Both the position numbers and the translations under genes were made by a program. Of a stretch of DNA of 64,000 nucleotides, positions 28,142-37,145 are shown in pieces. Source of the DNA: a bacterium (GTDB taxonomy: Bacteria; Krumholzibacteriota; Krumholzibacteriia; Krumholzibacteriales; Krumholzibacteriaceae); NCBI GenBank assembly GCA_020350885.1, contig CP070727.1:1275019-1339018 (forward strand), read 5' to 3'. The stretch's first letter is position 1; every line of letters begins with the position of its first letter. The notes under the pieces were generated by a model. The model did not search any database. It saw only the letters and a program-made list of their open reading frames with translations, and had not been told where the DNA came from.

Positions 28142-29137
28142 TCAGACTATTCCGAGTTTCTTCTTCACCTCTTCGATCTGATCGGCCGGGAAGGGCTCTC
28201 CGAGCCTGGCCAACCCTTCCTCTCTCGCCATGCATCCGATGCGCACCAACTCGGCTATCTCGTAGGCATACGGATTGAATCCATACTTATCCAGGTGAAC
28301 CTGGTTGGCCAGTGCGTTCAGCAAACAGTTGGTGGAGTTCGCATCGGTATCATCGGGTTTCCTCCATCCATATTCGGCTATGGTCTTATAGATTACTTCC
28401 TCGTTGTATTCGGCGAACGCCAGCGGATTGATACTGTATGGAAAGGACTCCGCCTTATCAAAATGCCTCTGCTCCAGGAAAAACGGCCTGACGGTATCAC
28501 CCAATTTTTCGGTGAGGGGCCGCAGCAGGGCCGCCTGCATGGTTTTTATCATCCGCGGATTGGTCTTGACCACGGCGGTGGCCATCGGAGCCTGACCAGG
28601 TGACATGCCGAACACGAGAAATGGAATGTCCTGATCGATGGCGATGCGGAATCCGGCGAATCGTACGAGCGAAATACAACTCGTGCATATACTGGATGCC
28701 CGTGTTAGTGCCTTCGGCGGGTATATATCATCCGACAGGGAGGTCAGTACAATACTTTTTATGCTTTCGAAACTGGGCGTCACGGTCAGATGATCCACAT
28801 TGGCGTTTCGCAGTACGGCCCGGATATTCCGCTTGGCCGTATCCGACTGAAACCAGTTATCGTAAGAGTATGTAAGGATCCTCAGATCATACCGCTCCAT
28901 CAGCAGGTGAAGTGTGTACGTGCTGTCCTTGCCTCCGCTATAGGCAGCCAGACAATCATAACTTCCTCTGCCCTTGTGCTCCTGAACCAGTTGCTTGAAT
29001 CTTTCCTCATGTTTGCTCCTGATGGAGCGCTGCTTGTCCGTACTATCGGCGGAGGAGCAGAAGTTGCAAATCCCGTTTTCGTCAAACCGGATTCCGAGAA
29101 AATGCTCATTCAGCACACACTTCAGACATACCTGCAT
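28142..29137 (-). CDS. PP-loop ATPase resembling N-acetyl sugar amidotransferases (WbpG/PseA type)
   Basis: 331 residues from ATG 29137, which has AGGTGA upstream and lies 11 bp after the aminotransferase stop. The start C4-x2-C7 ... IRFDENGIC24-x2-C27 is a zinc-ribbon-like signature typical of WbpG/PseA proteins. SGGKDS (67-72) is the PP-loop that adenylates the substrate. A further pair C151/C154 (CTSC) is present. WbpG enzymes convert an acetamido group to an amidino group using ammonia from a HisH-type partner. No such partner is here, so sulfur or another nucleophile is also possible. It ends an operon with an aminotransferase and an OPT transporter. Family fairly sure, reaction unsure. 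Confidence 0.7.
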   Translation of the reverse strand: MQVCLKCVLNEHFLGIRFDENGICNFCSSADSTDKQRSIRSKHEERFKQLVQEHKGRGSYDCLAAYSGGKDSTYTLHLLMERYDLRILTYSYDNWFQSDTAKRNIRAVLRNANVDHLTVTPSFESIKSIVLTSLSDDIYPPKALTRASSICTSCISLVRFAGFRIAIDQDIPFLVFGMSPGQAPMATAVVKTNPRMIKTMQAALLRPLTEKLGDTVRPFFLEQRHFDKAESFPYSINPLAFAEYNEEVIYKTIAEYGWRKPDDTDANSTNCLLNALANQVHLDKYGFNPYAYEIAELVRIGCMAREEGLARLGEPFPADQIEEVKKKLGIV

Positions 29138-29148
29138 GGCATTATCAC

Positions 29149-30435
29149 CTACTTCCTTCCGGTATGATCCACCTTTGCACACGCCGCTGTGAACGAGTCC
29201 ACAACAGTACGGATTTGCTCAACGGATATGACCAACGGCGGCTCCACCATCAGGACCGAAGAATTACCGTACGCCGGAACAGTCAACACCCCCTGTTTGA
29301 TCATCTCCTGCGCCAATTCGAGGGTAACCTTGCCACCCTGTGTCTCTATCCCGATCAGCAGGCCCAAGCCATCGGCAGATCGAAGTATATCGGGATACTC
29401 ACCCACACACTGCCTGAATGCGCCCAGCAGCAACTCGCCCTTCCGTGCACACTCCTCCATTACACCACTCCCGGTGATAAACCGTATCGTCGACAGCGCG
29501 GCACGGCACGCCAGTACATTCCCCGCATAGGATGAGGCGGACATCGGAAAACTCATGCCAAACCGCTTCCATAGAGATTCCTTTGCAACCACGGCTCCGA
29601 TCGGTACGAGTCCGCCTCCCAAGGATTTGCCCAGCACAAGTATATCAGGAACGATACCGAAGTGTTCGCATGCAAACATGCGGCCTGTTTTACCGATACC
29701 CGTCTTTATTTCATCCAGAATCAGGATGAGGTTGTGCCGGTCGCACAGGTTGCGAACCTCCTGGAGGTATCCATCCGGCGGCACGACCACTCCCGCCTCG
29801 TGTTGAACCGGCTCGATCATAACGGCTGCGGTTTCCTCCGTTATCGACCGTTCCAGGGCTTCGGCATCGCCGAACGGTACGTTGATAAAACCCGGCAGAA
29901 GCGGGCGAAAGGATCTGTTGAAGGAAGGAATGCCCGAGGCCGAAAGCGCACCGAACGTATGACCGAAAAACGACCTCTGTGCCGTAATGATTGTTTTCCC
30001 GCCCCTGTGAAGCCTCACCAACTTGATGGCGCAATCTATGGCCTCGGAGCCGCTATTCAGAATAAAGGAACACGTAAGCGCACCGGGAGCGATCTCCTCG
30101 ATACACTCGGCAGCCCTGACCTGCACTTCGGTGATAAATGGTTTTGTGAACAGTTGTTGCTCTCGCAACTGATCGGTAAGGGCCTGGACGATTTCCGGAT
30201 TATTGTGACCAACGTTGAATAAACCGTAACCCCCGATACAGTCTATGAAGGTCCTGCCCTGCGAGTCGGTGATCGTGGCACCCTGGGCTCTCGCAGCCAC
30301 GTTGCCCAATCCTAATTTGGCCAGGAAAGAGGGGTAGGAAGGATTAATCAAGCGCCCGTAGGATTCGAATAGCTCTCTGTCATCGGATGATTCGGTTTTC
30401 TTGCCCATGAAACCTTCGAATATCCTTCTCTTCAC
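29149..30435 (-). CDS. Class III PLP-dependent aminotransferase
   Basis: 428 residues. Fold-type I features: LNSGSEAIDCAIKL (127-140), FFGHTFGALS (156-165), D241 in LILDEIKTGIGKTGR and PLP lysine K270 in VLGKSLGGG. This group uses omega-amino donors or acceptors such as ornithine, putrescine or beta-amino acids. N-terminal ~25 residues are variable. It lies 27 bp after the OPT gene and 11 bp before the PP-loop gene, so it probably acts on a substrate imported by the transporter or supplies an amine to the PP-loop enzyme. The exact substrate cannot be read from sequence. Confidence 0.88.
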   Translation of the reverse strand: MKRRIFEGFMGKKTESSDDRELFESYGRLINPSYPSFLAKLGLGNVAARAQGATITDSQGRTFIDCIGGYGLFNVGHNNPEIVQALTDQLREQQLFTKPFITEVQVRAAECIEEIAPGALTCSFILNSGSEAIDCAIKLVRLHRGGKTIITAQRSFFGHTFGALSASGIPSFNRSFRPLLPGFINVPFGDAEALERSITEETAAVMIEPVQHEAGVVVPPDGYLQEVRNLCDRHNLILILDEIKTGIGKTGRMFACEHFGIVPDILVLGKSLGGGLVPIGAVVAKESLWKRFGMSFPMSASSYAGNVLACRAALSTIRFITGSGVMEECARKGELLLGAFRQCVGEYPDILRSADGLGLLIGIETQGGKVTLELAQEMIKQGVLTVPAYGNSSVLMVEPPLVISVEQIRTVVDSFTAACAKVDHTGRK

Positions 30436-30462
30436 ATCACCGACACAGCTACAAGACGATAT

Positions 30463-32421
30463 CTATAGTTGTGCTCCCTTCGACTTCAAAGCGACACGGT
30501 ACAGATACCAACCCAGCCCGCAGAAGATAAGAGCCGAGATCACCTGGCCCACCCAGGCTGGAGAATAGGGGATCTCGAGAAACTTGGGTGTTCGGGCTAT
30601 GATCACGGCGATGATAGCGATCACAACACCGAGCAGCCCTTCACCGGCGATCAGACCGGAACCCAGCAGAATGCCGTCATCTCCGGCCAGGTCGACATCC
30701 TCCCTGCCTCTCTTGGATCGTGCATCCACCATGTGGCGAATGACTCCGCCGATAAAAACCGGTGTCATGGTATGGAGCGGAAGATAGACGCCGACGGCAA
30801 AGGGCAACGGGGGAATTCTGAACAGCATTATGACAATAGAGAACGCCGCCCCGATTCCTACGAGGTCCCACCTGAGGTTTCCATCCAGCACACCATCCAA
30901 GACGGTTTTCATCAAGGTGGCCTGGGGTGCGGGTAGTTGCTCCGTTCCGAATCCGTATGCCTTCCCCAGATAGAAAACGGCGAGACATACGAAAAACGCC
31001 GATCCCAGGGCTCCGATGATCTCGCTGATCTGCTGTTTTCTCGGTGTGGCGCCGACGATGAAGCCGGTCTTCAGATCCTGCGAGATATCCCCGGCTATCG
31101 AGGCCGAGATGCACACGATCGTCCCGATCGTGAGCGCCGTTATCTTACCCGTCAGATCCGTCCAGCCGAGAAACTTGAAGATCAATCCCGTCCCGAGCAG
31201 TGTGACGATGGCCATCCCGGAGGTCGGATTGGAGGAGACACCGATCATCCCCACGATCCGTGAGGAGACGGTCACGAAACAGAAGGCGAAGATGGCGATC
31301 GCGACGGCGCTGCACAGCCGCATAAGGATGTGTGTGTTGTTTCCAATGATGCCGGGGATGAACGTTACCACCAGGACCACCAGGGCCACGCCGAGGATCA
31401 CATATTTGATCGAGAGATCCCGTTCCGTGCGAAGCCTGCCCGCATCGAGTGATGCCGCACTGGAACGCAATTCCTTCACGCCGATCTTCAGCGAGTTCAC
31501 CATCGTCGGGATCGACTTGGCCACGGTTATGAGCCCCGCCGCCGCCACCGCACCGGCGCCGATGATGCGGATGTACCCGTCCCAGATCTGCTGGGCCGAG
31601 AGCCCGCCGATGGTGGTGATTGAGGCATCGAGTCCCTTGGATTGGAGATAGATCAGTGTATTCGGCCAGATCTCCTTATCACCGAATTTCCATGCGATGA
31701 ATGGAATGATCAGCACCCATGAGATCAATCCTCCACCCACCATGATGGCCCCGATGCGCCTGCCGAGTATGTATCCGACACCGAGCAGAGCCGGTGTGGT
31801 GGAAACACCGACAACCGCTTTTCTTAACAGGGGAAGCTTCATCTGGACCTTCGACGGCCAGATGTAGAGGAACGAAATCAAGCTCGTGTAGAGGGCGCCG
31901 ATACCGAGTCCCTTGAAGACGCTTTTGGCCGAGGCGCCGCCACCGCCCGTTGCCGCAATCAGCACCTCCGCGCTCGCCGTTCCCTCCGGATACGGTAGGG
32001 TATGGTGCTCCTTGACGATCAGGAAGTTCCTCAGGGGAATCATGAAGAGAACGCCCAGCAGACCTCCACACATGGCCAGTAGTGTTATCTGCAACAGCGG
32101 TGCATCGTAATTCCAGAGGTACAGGGCGGGTATCGTGAAGATCAATCCGGAGGCCAGTGACGAGCTGGCCGAGCCGGCGGTCTGGGAGATATTGCATTCC
32201 AGGATGGAGGGTTTCCCGAATAGAGGGGTCAGGATGGTGAGGATTGCCACCGAGACAACCGCCAGGGGGATGGCTGTGCTGATGGTCAGTCCCACGCGCA
32301 ATCCGAGATAGGCATTCGCACTGCCGAAAACCGCTCCCAGCAGCACGCCCAGGATCACCGTTTTGGGATTGAAGTCCTTTAATGTAGTTTCAGCCGGCAC
32401 ATACGGTGTGTGTTCATTCAA
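30463..32421 (-). CDS. OPT-family oligopeptide/metal-chelate transporter
   Basis: 652 residues with about 14-16 membrane helices. Typical OPT motifs include FGSANAYLGLRVGLTISTAIP near the N terminus, NISQTAGSASSSLASG (~77-92) and PYPEGTASAEVL (~143-154). The family imports small peptides or peptide-like metal chelates by proton symport. First gene of a probable three-gene operon with the aminotransferase and PP-loop genes. The substrate may thus be a peptide or modified amino acid handled by those enzymes. Confidence 0.9.
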   Translation of the reverse strand: MNEHTPYVPAETTLKDFNPKTVILGVLLGAVFGSANAYLGLRVGLTISTAIPLAVVSVAILTILTPLFGKPSILECNISQTAGSASSSLASGLIFTIPALYLWNYDAPLLQITLLAMCGGLLGVLFMIPLRNFLIVKEHHTLPYPEGTASAEVLIAATGGGGASAKSVFKGLGIGALYTSLISFLYIWPSKVQMKLPLLRKAVVGVSTTPALLGVGYILGRRIGAIMVGGGLISWVLIIPFIAWKFGDKEIWPNTLIYLQSKGLDASITTIGGLSAQQIWDGYIRIIGAGAVAAAGLITVAKSIPTMVNSLKIGVKELRSSAASLDAGRLRTERDLSIKYVILGVALVVLVVTFIPGIIGNNTHILMRLCSAVAIAIFAFCFVTVSSRIVGMIGVSSNPTSGMAIVTLLGTGLIFKFLGWTDLTGKITALTIGTIVCISASIAGDISQDLKTGFIVGATPRKQQISEIIGALGSAFFVCLAVFYLGKAYGFGTEQLPAPQATLMKTVLDGVLDGNLRWDLVGIGAAFSIVIMLFRIPPLPFAVGVYLPLHTMTPVFIGGVIRHMVDARSKRGREDVDLAGDDGILLGSGLIAGEGLLGVVIAIIAVIIARTPKFLEIPYSPAWVGQVISALIFCGLGWYLYRVALKSKGAQL

Positions 32422-32776
32422 TATTCACGATCTCCTTTCGTCGGAATGGCGCTCACAATAGCAAATTTTATAACACCCCATAAAAAAAGGGATTCAAGGC
32501 CAAGATCCACGATAACACAGCTTTTCAATCATATACCATCGATTTATGCATGGCTATTTATAAAACCCGTCCAGGTCAGCAGGGTTGCGCTTCGATTAGA
32601 TCATGGTGCAGCACGGCCCCTTTCATTTCATTCCCCAGAGCCCCCTGCGCCTCGGAGCCGAGATCGCACCCTGAAACAGCAACAGAACGTTACGCCCGTA
32701 AAAATTATTTTACCTTTAACATCACATTGATATATAATAAGATAAAAGAAAACAAGTTGTTGTTTGTAAAAAATAT

Positions 32777-32805
32777 TTGACATACTGAGGCTCAGTGTAA
32801 ATATT
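32777..32805 (+). promoter_or_regulatory. Candidate sigma-70 promoter with overlapping palindromic operator
   Basis: TTGACA (32777-32782) is a perfect -35. A -10 lies 15-17 bp on (TAAATA at 32798 or AATATT at 32800). The spacer contains ACTGAG-g-CTCAGT (32784-32796), a perfect 6-bp inverted repeat around one base, well placed for a repressor. It points right, toward the folded leader and the sigma-54 activator. AGGAG-cat-ATG (32812-32822) then opens a 6-codon frame, MAYLAP, which could be a leader peptide. Confidence 0.5.
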
Positions 32806-32869
32806 TATTTCAGGAGCATATGGCGTATCTAGCACCATAGCGTCGAGTTACATAGAAGTATATGGATAT

Positions 32870-33250
32870 CTCTATTTGGAACAACCCTTGCGGTATGTGG
32901 CCTGTGTCAGCGCAATGAGTGCTGGCATGACGAGCCCGCTAAAGTTCGCTTCCTAAAGGAGGTGATGCTCGAAGCCAAGTCCCTAAGTAACCGCAAGGAC
33001 CGGGGAAACCGATGGGAGAGTTAGATTCTTTATGTGGCTTGAAGGTCTCGAACTGAAGGTTCCTGTATAATCCATTGTGCTGCTCGTCCTCTGAAAGATT
33101 ATACAGGGCCTGAAGGAGGGGGAGCCGAGCTGGAAGGACACGTAGAGAATCTCGGAATGCATAGTCAATATCCGCATGGGTATGATATAATAAAGGTTTC
33201 CGGGGACTGGCCCGGGAGAGCGGCATGGCCTTGTATGCCGCTCATCACCT
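32870..33250 (+). other. Gene-free stretch with strong RNA stems, candidate structured leader or ncRNA
   Basis: The region 32422-33673 has no credible protein gene. Within it, several helices are unusually strong: CCTGTATAAT/ATTATACAGG (33062-33071 with 33098-33107, perfect 10 bp); GAGCGGCAT/ATGCCGCTC (33218-33226 with 33235-33243, perfect 9 bp, 8-nt loop); CAGC/GCTG near 32910-32930; and CGG-GGAAA-CCG near 33001-33012. Purine-rich internal stretches lie between them. It fits no RNA class I can name; RNase P, tmRNA, SRP RNA and common riboswitches were considered and do not match. It could be the long 5' leader of the activator gene at 33674 or an independent RNA. Confidence 0.35.
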
Positions 33251-33673
33251 CCATTTCAGGGAGAGCTGCACGCAGAGGGGCCTCCCGCCAGGACAGCATC
33301 ACCAGCCCACCGCAGTACGAGACGTCATATCGTATACAGTACGATGTCACAGCATGCGATCGGATTATCGGCGGCGGCAGTGTCGGGGAACGACACTTCC
33401 CGCCTGAAATTAGTTGTGAAACGGATCCTCGGGATCGATTGGTATGGGCACTGCGTTTTCACCTCCAACCGGAGAGACATCAAGAAGCATACCCGGCGAG
33501 GTGGGGCGGGTGCCGAAAGAGAGATGATATCCAATCCGTTGATTTGGAAATGGCTTCGGCGAAACGACCCGATGAGAGGGTAACGGTTGGATCGTCCTTC
33601 CTGTTCACCAGTGGTTACAACATGTGTTCACACATCTGCAAACCGTCCGGTACCAAGAGAGGAGTGGTCACCA

Positions 33674-35347
33674 ATGCTTGACGGAAATAAGGAGCGGAGG
33701 GGAGATACGCCGAAGAAGCCAAGGAGCGCTGCGGAGATCTTCGCCGAGGCCGAAGCCGATCTCCAGGTAGCTGAAAGGTCAGAGGCCGTAAAGCGGAGCG
33801 AGTCCCTCGCCGGGCAGCTCGAGAAGGCGGAGCACCGCCTCGAAAAGCTCGAGATGCTGACCAACATCACCCGCTCCCTCAACTCCACACTCAACCTCAA
33901 CGAGCTGCTGGCCCGGATCATCGACTCCGTTATAAAGCTCGCCGACACGGATCGGGGATTTCTGATGCTGGCAGACCGGAACGGTGAACTCGAGTTCCGG
34001 ATCGCCCGTGACCGCAAAGAGAACACTCTCGAGGAGAACGACTTCACCGTAAGCCGCAGTATCGTTAATGACGTCGCCCGCAGGGGCGAGCCGCTCTTCA
34101 TCCCAAACGCCCTCGAGAACGGCCGCTTCAAGGACCAGAAGAGCGTGCTGGACCTTCAGCTCCGCACCGCCGTATGCGTGCCGCTCATCAGCGATATGGA
34201 CGTGATCGGTGTAATCTACACCGATGCGAGTCGCCTGACGCAGGAGCTCACAACGGACGACATCTCGATCATCGCCGCCTTCGCCTCCCAGGCGGCCATC
34301 GCCATCGAGAACGCCCGGCTACACGGCGAGCTCATTCTCAGCAGGGAGAACCTCACACGGGAGAACATCGAGCTCAAGCAAGAGCTCTCCGAGAAGTACG
34401 AGTTCTCAGGGATCATCGGCAAGAGCAAGGCGATGCAGGAGATCTTCGCCATGATCATGAAGATCGCACCCCTCCAGTCGACTGTGCTTATTCAGGGGGA
34501 GAACGGTACCGGCAAGGAGCTCATCGCCAATGCGATCCACTATCAAAGCCCGCGCAAGGACAAGAAGATGGTCGCCATAAACTGCGGCGCCATGCCCGAG
34601 CAGCTCTTCGAGAGCGAGCTCTTCGGCCACAGGAAGGGCTCGTTCACCGGGGCGACGAGCGACAAGGCGGGGCTCATGGAGACCGCGAGCGGGGGTACGA
34701 TTTTCCTCGATGAGATCGGCGAGACGCCCGCCTCACTACAGGTAAAACTGTTGCGGGCCCTCCAGGAGGGTGAGATCCGCCGTGTAGGTGATAATGTGAT
34801 ACGGGAGGTCGATGTGCGAGTTATCGCCGCCACGAACAAGGAGCTCATCGACCTGGTGAAAGCCGGGCGATTCCGTGAGGACCTCTTCTACCGCCTCAAC
34901 GTCGTACCCATTCATATCCCGCCCCTCAGGGAGCGGGCGGAGGATATCATTCCCCTCGTCGACCACTTCCTCGAGAAATTCGCACAAAAGATGGAGAAGG
35001 AGCGGGTACGGATCGTGCCGGAAGCGATGAAGCTGCTCCTGGCAAGCCCCTGGCCGGGTAACGTTCGCGAGCTCGAGAACTCTATCGAGCGGGCCCTCGC
35101 CCTCTGCGGCGAATCAATGGTGCTCACACCCGAGCACTTCCCACAGCTCGAATCCGATATCGGTATCTTCCAGCAGCTCGAACGGAAGAAGTCGCTTAAG
35201 GATAAGCTCCGGGCCATGGAGAGGAAGATCGTTATCGAGACCCTCGAAAAAACGAACTACAAGGTCACAAAGGCGGCAGAAATCCTTGATGTGACCCGCC
35301 AACATCTCCATAATAAGATCAAGCAGTACAATATTAAGATGCCCTAG
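33674..35347 (+). CDS. Sigma-54-dependent activator with GAF sensor (GAF-AAA-Fis)
   Basis: 557 residues from ATG 33674; GAGAGGAG lies ~9 nt upstream. Order: charged coiled coil (~20-65), GAF domain (~70-215), AAA+ domain (~245-470) and a Fis-type HTH (~515-550, VTKAAEILDVTRQHLHNKI). The AAA+ domain has Walker A GENGTGKE (275-282), GSFTGA (322-327; the usual loop is GAFTGA, so Ala to Ser) and Walker B GTIFLDEIG (341-349). It should remodel sigma-54 RNA polymerase in response to a ligand or signal on the GAF domain. No receiver domain. It lies just before the HDAC-family gene and may control it. Confidence 0.92.
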   Translation: MLDGNKERRGDTPKKPRSAAEIFAEAEADLQVAERSEAVKRSESLAGQLEKAEHRLEKLEMLTNITRSLNSTLNLNELLARIIDSVIKLADTDRGFLMLADRNGELEFRIARDRKENTLEENDFTVSRSIVNDVARRGEPLFIPNALENGRFKDQKSVLDLQLRTAVCVPLISDMDVIGVIYTDASRLTQELTTDDISIIAAFASQAAIAIENARLHGELILSRENLTRENIELKQELSEKYEFSGIIGKSKAMQEIFAMIMKIAPLQSTVLIQGENGTGKELIANAIHYQSPRKDKKMVAINCGAMPEQLFESELFGHRKGSFTGATSDKAGLMETASGGTIFLDEIGETPASLQVKLLRALQEGEIRRVGDNVIREVDVRVIAATNKELIDLVKAGRFREDLFYRLNVVPIHIPPLRERAEDIIPLVDHFLEKFAQKMEKERVRIVPEAMKLLLASPWPGNVRELENSIERALALCGESMVLTPEHFPQLESDIGIFQQLERKKSLKDKLRAMERKIVIETLEKTNYKVTKAAEILDVTRQHLHNKIKQYNIKMP

Positions 35348-35390
35348 ACGTACTGTTACGCAAGTTTCCCGGTTTTTCGGATGGAGTTCG

Positions 35391-36467
35391 ATGAGCCACG
35401 GCGAGGGAACGGGTATAGCGTTTTTCTATCACCCGGACTTTGCAGGGTACGATTTTGGGGCGAACCATCCCTTCAGGGGGGATCGCTTCGATAGCTTTAT
35501 ACGAAGCCTTGAAGAGCGTTTCCCCGATGTATTTGGAAGATTGGATCTCCGGACGCCGGAGCGGGCGAGCGACGAGCTCCTTCTTCTCGCACACACCCGC
35601 TCCTACCTCGAGCGGGTCGACTCGCTCGAGAAACGCCGCGGTTTTCTCTCGCTCGACACGCAGGTACTTCCAGGCTCCGTGGAGGCCGCCCGCCTGGTAG
35701 TCGGGGCCAGCGTGGCCGGTGCCAGGGCGGCGCTCGCGGACAGCCTCGCCGCCGGCTTCGGGGGGCTCCACCATGCCGGCCCGAACTACGGCGAGGGATT
35801 TTGCATCTTCAACGATGTAGCAGTAGCTGCCGCAACGGTGCTCGAGGACGGTCTCGAACGGGTCCTCATCCTCGATACGGACGCACACCAGGGAAACGGC
35901 ACGATGGACATCTTTTACGAGGATTCCCGCGTGCTCTTCATCTCCCTCCACCAGGACCCGAGAACACTGTATCCGGGCAGAGGCTTCGTCTACGAGATCG
36001 GCGCAGGCAAGGGCAAGGGCTTTACCGCCAACATACCGATGCCGATGCTCGCCGGATGGCCCCTCTACGAGATGGCGATGGATGAGATCGTCGATCCATT
36101 GATACAAGGCTTCAAGCCGCAGCTCATCATCCGTAACGGCGGCGGCGATCCACTCTACACCGATATCCTCACGAATCTGGGGCTCGACCTCGATTCGCTC
36201 ACCAGACTCAACCGACGGATCGCCGGCAGGGCAAAAGAGCTCAACGTGCCACTTTTGGATATCTTCCTGAGCGGTTACGGTCCCTATGTGACTGAGGGGT
36301 GGCTTGCGATCATACGGGGGCTCCTGGATGAGCCGATGGAGCTCAGCATTCCCGAAAAGATGAAGAGGATCTCGGGGCGCGAGCAGGCGATGATGCACGA
36401 ATCGATGCGCCGGACGCTGGACGAGCTGATGCTGCTACTGAAGCCGTTTTGGAACGTGTTCCAGTAA
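35391..36467 (+). CDS. HDAC-family (AcuC/acetylpolyamine amidohydrolase-like) deacetylase
   Basis: 358 residues, cytoplasmic. Catalytic His pair H127-H128 (GGLHHAGPNYGEGFCIFND), zinc ligands D164 and H166 (LDTDAHQGNG) and D253 (RNGGGDPLYTD, corresponding to the GAD..D motif of HDACs). The expected His in SAGFDAH of many bacterial members is absent; the RNGGGDP form marks a distinct subgroup. Such enzymes remove acetyl groups from protein lysines or polyamines. The nearby AcuA-like acetyltransferase (37885-38595) suggests a protein acetylation cycle. Probably follows the sigma-54 activator by 43 bp. Confidence 0.88.
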   Translation: MSHGEGTGIAFFYHPDFAGYDFGANHPFRGDRFDSFIRSLEERFPDVFGRLDLRTPERASDELLLLAHTRSYLERVDSLEKRRGFLSLDTQVLPGSVEAARLVVGASVAGARAALADSLAAGFGGLHHAGPNYGEGFCIFNDVAVAAATVLEDGLERVLILDTDAHQGNGTMDIFYEDSRVLFISLHQDPRTLYPGRGFVYEIGAGKGKGFTANIPMPMLAGWPLYEMAMDEIVDPLIQGFKPQLIIRNGGGDPLYTDILTNLGLDLDSLTRLNRRIAGRAKELNVPLLDIFLSGYGPYVTEGWLAIIRGLLDEPMELSIPEKMKRISGREQAMMHESMRRTLDELMLLLKPFWNVFQ

Positions 36468-36537
36468 AGATACATCGCCGGTTGCGGGGCACCTGCCGAA
36501 GAACCTAAGATACCGTCCAATCCAGGGAGGACACTCG

Positions 36538-37020
36538 ATGGAACTCAAGATGGTACAGATCCAGAAACCGGCCGAAGTGAACATGATCCTCGGCCAGTCA
36601 CACTTCATAAAGACGGTCGAGGACTTGCACGAGGCGATGGTCTCGGCGGTACCGGGCATCAAGTTCGGCCTCGCCTTCTGCGAGGCCTCGGGGGCGTGTC
36701 TCATCCGCTACTCGGGAAACGATGAAACAATGATCGAACTCGCCACAAGGAACGCCAAAGAGATCGCTGCAGGTCACTCCTTCGTCATCTTCATCCTCGA
36801 CGCCTACCCGATCAACCTCCTCGGAGCCATCAAGGCTGTGCCAGAGGTATGCCGGATCTTCTGTGCAACGGCGAACGAGGTGAAGGCCGTAATCGCCGAG
36901 ACGGATCAAGGACGCGGCATACTCGGTGTCGTCGACGGTGAGAAGCCCAAGGGTGTCGAGGACGACGAAGGGAAACAGTGGCGTCATGGCCTGCTCAGAA
37001 AGTTCGGGTACAAGCTGTAG
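36538..37020 (+). CDS. Adenosine-specific kinase family protein (PF04008)
   Basis: 160 residues, the usual family length. It is recognised by the full-length pattern, including GQSHFIKTVEDLHEAMV, VPGIKFGLAFCEASG, the central GNDETMIELA and the ending GVVDGEKPKGVEDDEG. A member of this family was described as an adenosine-specific kinase, but the biological role is poorly settled. It starts with ATG preceded by a GGGAGG-rich site and lies 70 bp behind the HDAC gene. It may be co-transcribed, though a functional link to deacetylation is not obvious. Confidence 0.85.
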   Translation: MELKMVQIQKPAEVNMILGQSHFIKTVEDLHEAMVSAVPGIKFGLAFCEASGACLIRYSGNDETMIELATRNAKEIAAGHSFVIFILDAYPINLLGAIKAVPEVCRIFCATANEVKAVIAETDQGRGILGVVDGEKPKGVEDDEGKQWRHGLLRKFGYKL

Positions 37021-37093
37021 TGACTCGAGAGTCAATAGATATAATGCCGTGGTAACCTGTTAAAAAATACAGATAGAAAGGTTCCCTAATAAT

Positions 37094-37123
37094 TTGACAA
37101 GTATAATAGTGTCTTGATACTAT
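37094..37123 (+). promoter_or_regulatory. Candidate sigma-70 promoter for the 37146 gene
   Basis: TTGACA (37094-37099), 18-bp spacer, TACTAT (37118-37123). A second possible -10, GTATAAT, lies within the spacer. ATAGT/ACTAT around the -10 gives a small inverted repeat. The gene start is 23 bp downstream. Confidence 0.55.
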
Positions 37124-37145
37124 CGTCGGCAACCAAGGTGTAGAG

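Noticed and set aside
32939..33226. Minus-strand frame of 95 codons in the same region
   Set aside because: Covers the stem-rich stretch; the peptide is an accidental reading of structured sequence.
32870..33250. RNase P, tmRNA, SRP RNA, group II intron or common riboswitch
   Set aside because: None of the conserved cores (GAGGAAAGTCC, tmRNA tag region, GGAAGCAGCC-like SRP loop, intron domain 5, TPP or cobalamin boxes) could be found.
33157..33681. Open frame of 174 codons before the sigma-54 activator
   Set aside because: No recognisable motif, low-quality composition, and it runs through strong RNA stems; the region looks non-coding.
35334..36398. Open frame of 354 codons antisense to the HDAC gene
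   Set aside because: Mirror of a strongly conserved coding sequence; no motif and no ribosome site.
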